Shown here: piece by piece, positions 1 through 5,262 of the stretch | Layout of the letters: the number at the start of each line of letters is the position of its first letter | Position numbering within the stretch: the first letter of the stretch is position 1 | NCBI RefSeq assembly: GCF_010994375.1 | Contig: NZ_WHMA01000002.1 | Span: forward strand, 236,978-300,977 | Reading direction: 5' to 3' | DNA: 64,000 nucleotides | Source of the DNA: Halomonas sp. NO4 | GTDB taxonomy: Bacteria; Pseudomonadota; Gammaproteobacteria; Pseudomonadales; Halomonadaceae | Translations under genes and position numbers: made by a program | Notes under the pieces: model-generated | What the model was told of the DNA's origin: nothing | What the model saw: only the letters and a program-made list of their open reading frames with translations | Database searches by the model: none

Positions 1-123
1 GAGCATGTGCCGATGGCGCTTCTCAACGCCCTGGATACGGCCCAGCAGGGCAATCGTTATCCCACCTACGGCCGGCTCGCCCAGGCGATCAGGGCGCAGT
101 ACGTCGTCAGCAGTCAGGAATGA
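1..123 (+). CDS. 3' end of an unidentified phage early protein (partial)
   Basis: An open frame runs from the first base of the window to a TGA at 121-123, giving the last 40 residues, ending RAQYVVSSQE. The 5' part is off the window. The tail (LDTAQQGNRYPTYGRLAQAI) matches nothing I can name. It lies upstream in the same direction as the small genes at 165 and 419, so it is probably the end of the same early operon. Confidence 0.45.
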   Translation, partial: EHVPMALLNALDTAQQGNRYPTYGRLAQAIRAQYVVSSQE

Positions 124-164
124 GGCCCGCGCCACGGATGGCGCCCAGTCCACAGGAGTCAATC

Positions 165-347
165 ATGATCAAGTACGAAGCCACCACGACCGGCGTCAGG
201 CTGCTTCTCAAGAGCCTGGACAGCCTGCGCGACAAGACCGGCATCACCGTCGACGGGGAGCTGCTGAAGCGCCTGGAAGGGCAGGGCAAGGTCACCCTGG
301 AGCGAGGCGGTGAGAGTTGGACAGTTCGCAAGGCTCAATCTTTATAA
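165..347 (+). CDS. Small hypothetical phage protein (60 aa)
   Basis: The start at 165 is chosen because AGGAG lies at 153-157, seven bases upstream; an in-frame ATG at 120 lacks a ribosome site. The protein begins MIKYEATTTGVRLLLKSLDS and is predicted to be a mixed alpha/beta domain ending in a basic beta hairpin (GESWTVRKAQ). No family recognised. A roughly 70-base gap holding an inverted repeat separates it from the next gene. Confidence 0.6.
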   Translation: MIKYEATTTGVRLLLKSLDSLRDKTGITVDGELLKRLEGQGKVTLERGGESWTVRKAQSL

Positions 348-354
348 CCACTCA

Positions 355-389
355 ACAGGTTACAGCCGAACGAGGTTCGCATAACCTGT
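355..389. promoter_or_regulatory. Nested inverted repeat upstream of the 419-936 gene pair
   Basis: ACAGGTTA (355-362) and TAACCTGT (382-389) are perfect inverted repeats enclosing a second inverted repeat, CGAAC (367-371) / GTTCG (375-379). The arrangement could be an operator for the helix-turn-helix protein encoded just downstream, or a folded leader in RNA. It ends 29 bases before the start at 419. There is no T-run, so it is not a classic terminator. Confidence 0.4.
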
Positions 390-418
390 GGGGTGTCAAG
401 CATTCTCTGGAGGGACGC

Positions 419-724
419 ATGATCGACGATCACGACAACGCCCAGGAGCTGGACGCCTTCGAGCGGAACGCCCTGCGCCATATCAAGGCGTTTCTCGACC
501 CCGAGCGAGCCAAGTCACAGCGCACGCATCGGGTCGGTCAGCCTCCCCGGGGCACCCGAGTTCGCCTGGCGGTGCGACGCAAGCGGCTCGACGTCGACAG
601 CGAGTTCATCCACGACTCGGACAGTATTTCGTTTTTGGAAGCGCGCTTCGACGCCGAGAAGGCCGCTCGCGCCGCAGGTTATCCCGTTATCGGCTACGTC
701 ATCGAATATGAGGCCCGGCGATGA
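419..724 (+). CDS. Hypothetical phage protein (101 aa), coupled to the HTH gene
   Basis: The start at 419 follows GGAGGGACGC. The protein begins MIDDHDNAQELDAFERNALR, is rich in charged residues and has a basic middle (RVRLAVRRKRLDV). No family recognised. Its stop overlaps the next start as ATGA (721-724), so translation of the two is probably coupled. It may act with, or control, the regulator that follows. Confidence 0.6.
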   Translation: MIDDHDNAQELDAFERNALRHIKAFLDPERAKSQRTHRVGQPPRGTRVRLAVRRKRLDVDSEFIHDSDSISFLEARFDAEKAARAAGYPVIGYVIEYEARR

Positions 725-936
725 TTGACGCGCGAACGCAATACACCCCGGAGAGCGTTCCGACCCTGATTACCCGAGCCAAGGCTTCGCTAGGCGTTAG
801 CAACGCCGAGTTGGCCGAGCGCCTGGGACTATCGGAGCGCTACATCCAGATGCTGGAGAGGGGCGAGCGGACGCCACGCTACCCGGTCCAGATCGCCCTG
901 GAGCAGCTTGTCATTTCGCCCGACGTCAGGCATTGA
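721..936 (+). CDS. XRE/HTH_3-type DNA-binding protein (71 aa)
   Basis: Residues about 15-60 form a helix-turn-helix of the Cro/CI-like class: LITRAKASLGVSNAELAERL, then GLSERYIQMLERG as turn and recognition helix. The protein is only 71 residues and has no C-terminal dimerisation or cleavage domain, so it resembles a Cro-like or Xre-like small regulator rather than a full repressor. It is the last gene of this operon; a rho-independent terminator follows about 60 bases downstream. Inferred role: control of early or late phage transcription. Confidence 0.75.
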   Translation: MIDARTQYTPESVPTLITRAKASLGVSNAELAERLGLSERYIQMLERGERTPRYPVQIALEQLVISPDVRH

Positions 937-994
937 CCTGGGGGTTGATAACCTGACGCCGAATCATGTACCGTAACCCCACGATCCGGTAATG

Positions 995-1023
995 CGCCCT
1001 GACGTCCTCGTCGGGGCGTTTTT
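995..1023 (+). terminator. Rho-independent terminator ending the early operon
   Basis: CGCCCTGAC (995-1003) pairs with GTCGGGGCG (1010-1018) with one G-U pair and a six-base loop, followed by five T residues. It closes the operon ending at 936 and separates it from the lysis cassette. The rest of the 302-base gap 937-1238 has no convincing gene. A late promoter would be expected around 1030-1200, but I see no clear -35/-10 pair. Confidence 0.75.
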
Positions 1024-1214
1024 GCGAGTGTCGCGCCTGTTGCCTCCAGGCGGCAGGTAGGGAATGGCCGCGCCCTACAAAGACGGCCTCGCTCAACATA
1101 CCCGCCACGCCTCTGCCAGGGAATGGGAATGCCCGTTCGACGGCACGCATAAATCGGCGGGTCTTACATGCAGCGCCTCGCCTCCCCGGCGGGGCGTTGT
1201 CGTTTCCGCTCCCC

Positions 1215-1226
1215 TGCCGCGAGGCA
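1215..1226 (+). promoter_or_regulatory. GNRA hairpin, leader of endolysin gene
   Basis: TGCC-GCGA-GGCA: a 4 bp stem capped by the GNRA loop GCGA, followed by CGGAGG as ribosome site and the ATG at 1239. One of about twelve such hairpins in prophage gaps. Confidence 0.5.
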
Positions 1227-1238
1227 CCGGAGGTCGCC

Positions 1239-1787
1239 ATGCCCAGCATTCGCCCCCAGGACGCAGGCGGGCATAACGTCTGCGCCTTCCTCGACATGAT
1301 TGCCTGGGCCGAAATCGGCCGCGCCATGCTCGATGCCAGCGACGACGGCTATGACGTGCTCGTGGGATCGACGCCCAACGACATGGCCATTTTCAAGAGC
1401 TACGACGACCACCCGCTGGCCGGGCCGGACGCCGCCATCGAATACCGCCAAGGGCTGCTATCCACGGCCGCCGGTCGCTACCAGATTCTCTACCGCTTCT
1501 GGAAGCACTACCAGGGTCTGCTCGGGCTCAAGGACTTCTCCCCCGTCTATCAGGACATGTACGCCATCCGCCAGCTCGAAGAGCAGGGCGCGATGGGGCA
1601 CGTCAAGGCGGGGCGAATCCGCCGGAGTATCGACAATGTCGCCAATATCTGGGCGTCCCTACCGGGCGCCGGCTACGGCCAGCACGAGCGAGACCTAGCG
1701 GAATTGCTGCACGAGTATCGCCAGGCCAAAGGGCGCCTGGATGACGAGGATTGGCACTGGTACGAGCAGGTGGCAAAGCATGGATGA
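1239..1787 (+). CDS. Endolysin, lambda R-type lytic transglycosylase (GH104)
   Basis: Cleaves the glycan strands of peptidoglycan to lyse the host. From about residue 14 the 182-residue protein aligns by eye with the lambda R endolysin: FLDMIAWAE with the glutamate at the lambda catalytic position, GYDVLVGS, STAAGRYQIL, LLGLKDFSP, and the long signature NIWASLPGAGYGQ. Lambda R has 158 residues, so this one has a short N-terminal and a longer C-terminal extension. The start at 1239 follows GGAGG; an upstream in-frame ATG at 1197 has none. No signal peptide is seen, so release should depend on a holin. It is the first gene of the lysis cassette and overlaps the next by 8 bases. Confidence 0.93.
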   Translation: MPSIRPQDAGGHNVCAFLDMIAWAEIGRAMLDASDDGYDVLVGSTPNDMAIFKSYDDHPLAGPDAAIEYRQGLLSTAAGRYQILYRFWKHYQGLLGLKDFSPVYQDMYAIRQLEEQGAMGHVKAGRIRRSIDNVANIWASLPGAGYGQHERDLAELLHEYRQAKGRLDDEDWHWYEQVAKHG

Positions 1788-2163
1788 CCGCCGACCGAGC
1801 AAGGAGAACTGTACCCCCGGCTACGCACAGCTGGCGGTCCAGCTCGACCGGATGGAAGGGTCGCTGCAGCACGTCGACAAGAAGCTGGGCCAGGTGCTTG
1901 AGAGGCTCGCACGAATGGAACAACGCCAGGACAGCCAGGCTGCCGAGATCGAGTCGCACCGCTCGCAGCTGGAGTCGCACGACCACCGCCTGCGCACCGT
2001 CGAGGTCAACCAGGCCGTGGTCGAGAAAGCCACGCAGAACGCCGATACCCGTAGCGACGGACGCTGGTCGAACCTCGGCGCCGTGGGGCTCGTGCTCCTG
2101 GGCGCCATCGTCACCGTCCTGGGCAAGGGTCTCATCGACTTCCTTCTCTCAACGGGAGGCTGA
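1780..2163 (+). CDS. Coiled-coil protein with C-terminal membrane anchor, possible holin-like (XhlA-like) lysis protein
   Basis: 127 residues. About residues 20-90 are heptad-rich (DRMEGSLQHVDKKLGQVLER), then one hydrophobic segment near the C-terminus (GAVGLVLLGAIVTVLGKGLI). A coiled coil followed by a C-terminal membrane span is the layout of XhlA-type phage lysis proteins. It starts inside the end of the endolysin gene (ATGGATGA) and precedes a lipoprotein, a typical lysis cassette position. An inner-membrane spanin subunit would have its span at the N-terminus, so that is less likely. Confidence 0.6.
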   Translation: MDDRRPSKENCTPGYAQLAVQLDRMEGSLQHVDKKLGQVLERLARMEQRQDSQAAEIESHRSQLESHDHRLRTVEVNQAVVEKATQNADTRSDGRWSNLGAVGLVLLGAIVTVLGKGLIDFLLSTGG

Positions 2164-2164
2164 C

Positions 2165-2512
2165 ATGCGCCGCCTGATCTTGGTTGCCGGTCTGGGTGTC
2201 ATCCTGGCTGGTTGCGCAACGAATGACGTCGAGACACCCCTGGACGACGGTTACCAGCCCGGTGACGTGGTGGGCACCGTCGACACCCTTCAGGCGCAAT
2301 ACTGCGCCAACGCCGACCCTCGGCAACGCGCCTATGCCCTGGCCGCTCTCGAGGCACTGAAGGTCACCATCCCGGACCGTGGCGCCTGCACCGACATCCT
2401 AGAGCTGGTCGACGACCGAGAGGTCGAGGCCCTGGACGAGGTCGATGTAGAGGCCGCCAAGCAAGACCAGAAGGAGGCGCAGGAGCGACTGGAGGCCCAG
2501 GAAAAGGAGTGA
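2165..2512 (+). CDS. Small phage lipoprotein, possible outer-membrane lysis protein
   Basis: The N-terminus MRRLILVAGLGVILAGC is a lipoprotein signal with lipobox LAGC, so the mature protein would start at Cys17. The mature part is acidic and ends in a charged helix (EAAKQDQKEAQERLEAQEKE). Position directly behind the coiled-coil membrane protein suggests a two-part lysis complex such as an o-spanin, but Rz1-type spanins are usually proline-rich, which this is not. 115 residues. Confidence 0.6.
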   Translation: MRRLILVAGLGVILAGCATNDVETPLDDGYQPGDVVGTVDTLQAQYCANADPRQRAYALAALEALKVTIPDRGACTDILELVDDREVEALDEVDVEAAKQDQKEAQERLEAQEKE

Positions 2513-2516
2513 TCCC

Positions 2517-3107
2517 GTGCGAGCCCACCTGAACCACGGAATCAACGTTTCGGACGGTGGCAAGGGCAGTGTGGGCAGCCTGACCCCCTACTTCGAGGAA
2601 TCCGGGCACGACGCCATCCTGCACAGCTACGGCTGGGTGGGCTTCCTGCGCGTGCGGTGGCGCAACGAGACCGCCACCCAGGCGATCCGCCCGCATGTCC
2701 ATGACGGCGACGTGCTGGTCGGCCACTCCAATGGCTGCCTCATCGCCTGGGAGTTGATCGAGGCTGGCGTCAAGCCATCGGCGGTCATCTGCATCCAGCC
2801 GGCCCTGCGCCGCGACACGCTCTGGCCCGACGACATCCCGGTCCTGTGCCTCTACAACCAGGCCGACTGGGCGGTGAGTCTGGGCCGCATGTGGGGCCGC
2901 TTTGCCAGCGTCGCCAACCCCTTCCGCGACATCCACGGGTGGGGCGCCGCCGGCCGGCATGGCTTTACCCGGGGCCAGGCCAACGTCACCAACTGGGACA
3001 CCGACATCGAGGAATTCCCCGCCCGAGGCCACTCCGGTGTCTTCAGACGCCCGGCGCTCTTCTACTGGGCGCCGAACATCGTGGGATGGGCGCGGAGCCA
3101 CGCTTGA
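2517..3107 (+). CDS. Alpha/beta-hydrolase-like phage protein
   Basis: 196 residues with the nucleophile elbow GHSNG (VLVGHSNGCLIAWELIEAGV), matching GxSxG of serine esterases and lipases. An aspartate-containing strand (PVLCLYNQADWAV) and a late histidine (ARGHSGVF) could complete a triad. The GTG start at 2517 follows AAAAGGAG. There is no signal peptide. In the lysis cassette it could be an esterase acting on the envelope, as mycobacteriophage LysB does, but the substrate cannot be read from the sequence. Confidence 0.65.
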   Translation: MRAHLNHGINVSDGGKGSVGSLTPYFEESGHDAILHSYGWVGFLRVRWRNETATQAIRPHVHDGDVLVGHSNGCLIAWELIEAGVKPSAVICIQPALRRDTLWPDDIPVLCLYNQADWAVSLGRMWGRFASVANPFRDIHGWGAAGRHGFTRGQANVTNWDTDIEEFPARGHSGVFRRPALFYWAPNIVGWARSHA

Positions 3108-3114
3108 GGTGAGC

Positions 3115-3318
3115 ATGAGCGAGACGACCGACAAGACACGCGTCAAGAAGGTGATCGAAGGCAGCCGCAACAACGCCGAAGGTGCCGGCTATGCCCTGGC
3201 TGTGGCCCTGCCCACGCTGCTTGAGCAGGGGTTCGGCGTCAGCGTCACCCCGGAAATGCTCAGCATCGGTGCCGCCCTGGTGACCAGCGTCGCCGTGCGC
3301 ATCAAGGAGCACGTCTAA
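3115..3318 (+). CDS. Small phage protein with hydrophobic segments, possible holin
   Basis: 67 residues; a charged N-terminus followed by two moderately hydrophobic stretches (GAGYALAVALPTLLEQGFGV and LSIGAALVTSVAVRI) and a basic C-terminus. The start at 3115 follows GAGGTGAGC. The stop overlaps the next start (TAATG). Size and location fit a holin or holin-like protein, though the hydrophobicity is modest. Confidence 0.5.
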   Translation: MSETTDKTRVKKVIEGSRNNAEGAGYALAVALPTLLEQGFGVSVTPEMLSIGAALVTSVAVRIKEHV

Positions 3319-3536
3319 TGCCGCTGTGGCTCACCGAGATTGTGCCCCGCTTCGTTACCGAGGACTGCGCCGTCACCATCGACGACACCGGCACGGTGAT
3401 CGACATGGTGCGCCTGGTGGACGTGGACACTGGCGAGCGGTTCGACCGCATCGTGCCGATTCGTTGCCTGGCCTGGCTGGGCTTCGGTTTCTTCTGCCGT
3501 GACGCCGGCCCCGACCGGCCCTTCGAGGGAGGCTGA
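3318..3536 (+). CDS. Hypothetical phage protein (72 aa)
   Basis: Begins MPLWLTEIVPRFVTEDCAVT with a short beta-rich body. No family recognised. Overlaps the preceding gene by one base and its stop abuts the next start (TGAATGA), so it lies in a tightly coupled string of small genes. Confidence 0.5.
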   Translation: MPLWLTEIVPRFVTEDCAVTIDDTGTVIDMVRLVDVDTGERFDRIVPIRCLAWLGFGFFCRDAGPDRPFEGG

Positions 3537-3728
3537 ATGACGACCTGGCTTCCGGCGGTCTGCCTGGTGTGGACCGCGCTGTGCGGCGTGGTGGCGTCCA
3601 CCGACCCGACCTTCAGCCGGGGCCGCGACTACGCGGTCGGCGCTGTCGTGGGCGTGCTGTTCGGTGGCGCCACGTCCGTCGCTGCCTACATCGTGATCCG
3701 CCTGGCTGCCCTGGTGGTGTCGGGATGA
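3537..3728 (+). CDS. Small two-span membrane protein, holin candidate
   Basis: 63 residues with two hydrophobic spans (WLPAVCLVWTALCGVVAS and VGAVVGVLFGGATSVAAYIV) separated by a short charged loop (TDPTFSRGRDY). Two spans with a charged turn is the class II holin layout. Together with the endolysin upstream it is the best holin candidate of the cassette. Confidence 0.55.
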   Translation: MTTWLPAVCLVWTALCGVVASTDPTFSRGRDYAVGAVVGVLFGGATSVAAYIVIRLAALVVSG

Positions 3729-3802
3729 CCGAGGCCGAGCGCCGCGCGATCAACGCGCAACGCCAGAAGGGCTACACCCAACGACCCCAGCATCGAGGCT
3801 GA
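3725..3802 (+). CDS. Very small basic peptide (25 aa)
   Basis: ATG at 3725 overlaps the stop of the preceding gene (ATGA). The peptide begins MTEAERRAINAQRQKGYTQR. Tight coupling and the gene immediately downstream favour translation, but length alone cannot exclude chance. Confidence 0.35.
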   Translation: MTEAERRAINAQRQKGYTQRPQHRG

Positions 3803-3803
3803 C

Positions 3804-4010
3804 ATGGCACTGAGCGAGTACACCGACATCGAGCTGCTGCGGGAGCTGCTGAGCCGTAACCGGCTGCAGCCGACCCCGTATCATCGCATCTTTGCATCGC
3901 CGCACCAGGAAGCGGTGGTGGGCATCGGCGCCGACCATACCGCCGACATCACCCTGGACGAGGACGCCTTGGCGCTGCTCAACCTGGCCGGCAGCGACCC
4001 CTGCGCCTGA
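3804..4010 (+). CDS. Hypothetical phage protein (68 aa)
   Basis: Starts at 3804 after CATCGAGGCTGAC, directly behind the 25-residue frame. Sequence MALSEYTDIELLRELLSRNR is helical; the C-terminal half is acidic. No family recognised. It is the last gene before a 260-base gap with two GNRA hairpins. Confidence 0.5.
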   Translation: MALSEYTDIELLRELLSRNRLQPTPYHRIFASPHQEAVVGIGADHTADITLDEDALALLNLAGSDPCA

Positions 4011-4129
4011 TCCACTGCCGGCGGCATCGGCGGGCGTTCCGCGAGCCGGTTCTGACGGCCTCTCCGGTGAGGACCGGGGCGCCCAACCCATGCCGCTGGC
4101 AACCGAATCCCCGCGCCTGGGGTAGGGGC

Positions 4130-4143
4130 ACGTCGGGAGACGT
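4130..4143 (+). promoter_or_regulatory. GNRA hairpin in the 4011-4270 gap
   Basis: ACGTC-GGGA-GACGT: 5 bp stem, GGGA loop. It is 127 bases from the next start, so it does not cover a ribosome site. Confidence 0.4.
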
Positions 4144-4231
4144 CCCCCGCTCTACAACCACCATGCTCGCCAACTGGGCCAGACGTCGGGCTCCTTCATG
4201 GATGCGCTGAAACTCAGGAAGACGAGTAACC

Positions 4232-4243
4232 GCCCGCGAGGGC
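4232..4243 (+). promoter_or_regulatory. GNRA hairpin upstream of 4271 gene
   Basis: GCCC-GCGA-GGGC: 4 bp GC stem, GCGA loop, ending 27 bases before the start codon at 4271; the ribosome site AGAGGAAG lies between. Confidence 0.45.
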
Positions 4244-4270
4244 ATCGAAGCAGCAGCAAGAGGAAGCGTC

Positions 4271-4546
4271 ATGTTCACCATCAAGATTCAACGCCAGGGC
4301 GAAGGCCAGCAGATCATCTCAACGGATAGCCAAGTGACGATTCTCCGCGAAGGAGATCACGAGTTCACGGCGCACTCCCTGACTCTGGAGAAAGAGCACC
4401 AGAAGAGGATGGAGCGCCAATGCCCCGAGCTGCCTTATGTGAGCCCGCAAACGATCCTCTGCTACGGCTTGGCCATCGCGTATCTGTACGACGGTGATCG
4501 CGCCTGGGTCATGAACGCCAACGGCAAGACCGTGGCGACGGTGTAG
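4271..4546 (+). CDS. Hypothetical phage protein (91 aa)
   Basis: Starts after AAGAGGAAGCGTC. The sequence MFTIKIQRQGEGQQIISTDS and a later segment with two cysteines (ERQCPELPY, TILCYGLAIAYLYDG) suggest a small beta-rich fold. Its base composition is less GC-rich than the neighbours, hinting at separate acquisition. It sits alone between two gaps containing hairpins, as accessory (moron) genes often do. No function can be assigned. Confidence 0.55.
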   Translation: MFTIKIQRQGEGQQIISTDSQVTILREGDHEFTAHSLTLEKEHQKRMERQCPELPYVSPQTILCYGLAIAYLYDGDRAWVMNANGKTVATV

Positions 4547-4595
4547 CGGCTACCGCTGCATCTGATCGACCCCCCTCCGTTGGGGGGTAGGGCCA

Positions 4596-4607
4596 TGCCG
4601 TGAGGCA
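4596..4607 (+). promoter_or_regulatory. GNRA hairpin 1 of terminase leader
   Basis: TGCC-GTGA-GGCA. First of three GNRA hairpins within 83 bases before the small terminase gene. A CCCCCC/GGGGGG hairpin just upstream (about 4570-4587) may end the 4271 transcript. Confidence 0.45.
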
Positions 4608-4626
4608 CCACCCGCACCTGCCGGCT

Positions 4627-4638
4627 CGTCGTGAGACG
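4627..4638 (+). promoter_or_regulatory. GNRA hairpin 2 of terminase leader
   Basis: CGTC-GTGA-GACG, 20 bases downstream of hairpin 1. Confidence 0.45.
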
Positions 4639-4658
4639 CCCGGCCCTTATTCAGGAGG

Positions 4659-4678
4659 CGCGGCCCGCGAGGGCCGCG
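4659..4678 (+). promoter_or_regulatory. GNRA hairpin 3 between ribosome site and start of small terminase
   Basis: CGCGGCCC-GCGA-GGGCCGCG: a perfect 8 bp stem with a GCGA loop. A strong AGGAGG lies immediately before it (4653-4658) and the ATG is at 4687. Unfolded, ribosome site and start are 28 bases apart, too far; folded, the effective distance is about 8 bases. The hairpin may therefore be needed for initiation. Confidence 0.55.
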
Positions 4679-4686
4679 TAATCCCT

Positions 4687-5262
4687 ATGGCCAACCGCGA
4701 TCAATACGACTGGGAGGCGATCAAACAAGACTACCGCACCGGGCGTTTCACGCTGTTCGAGCTGTCGCGCCGCCACGGCCCGACCCGTCAGGCGATCAGC
4801 AAGAAGGCCCGCCAGCAGGAGTGGACCAAGGACTTGACCGACGAGGTGCGCCAGCGCACTCGCGAGAAGGTCAGCCGCGCCACGCTGCCGCCCGAGGCCC
4901 AGGAGGCCCTGGACGAGCCCGACGACGAGGCCATTGTCGAGCACGCCGCCACCGAGAACGCCGCCGTGGTCAAGGGCCATCGCAAGATGCTGTCGGCCTG
5001 GCGCGAGCGCCTCGAAGAGTACACGGCGCTGCTCGGCCAGCAGATGGCGTCCAGCACGCGCACCGTCCTCGACCGCGAGGGCAACGAGGTCGACGTCGAC
5101 GTCGAGCTGGACTACGTCGGCAAGTGCATGAGCTACGGCACCCAGGCCCTGGATCGGGTGGTGAAGCTGGAACGCCAGTCCTATGGCCTGGACGAGAGCG
5201 ACAGCGACGACGACCTCAAGACGTTCGACGAGCTGATGCAGGAGGTCGCCAAGGGTGACTGA
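4687..5262 (+). CDS. Terminase small subunit
   Basis: 191 residues. The N-terminal helix-turn-helix (YDWEAIKQDYRTGRFTLFEL, then RRHGPTRQAISKKARQQEW) is the DNA-recognition domain of this class of small terminases, which bind pac or cos sites and recruit the large subunit. The middle is helical and the C-terminus acidic (DESDSDDDLKTFDELMQEV), as expected for the part contacting the large subunit. The last 8 bases overlap the large terminase gene. The start at 4687 is the ATG served by the ribosome site plus hairpin described separately. Confidence 0.85.
   Translation: MANRDQYDWEAIKQDYRTGRFTLFELSRRHGPTRQAISKKARQQEWTKDLTDEVRQRTREKVSRATLPPEAQEALDEPDDEAIVEHAATENAAVVKGHRKMLSAWRERLEEYTALLGQQMASSTRTVLDREGNEVDVDVELDYVGKCMSYGTQALDRVVKLERQSYGLDESDSDDDLKTFDELMQEVAKGD

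Noticed and set aside
12..313. A 102-codon + strand frame at the window start
   Set aside because: It crosses the partial early gene and the supported gene at 165 in another frame and has Arg/Ser-rich shadow composition.
2364..3173. 269-codon - strand frame across the lysis genes
   Set aside because: Overlaps well-supported + strand genes completely and has no domain or ribosome site.
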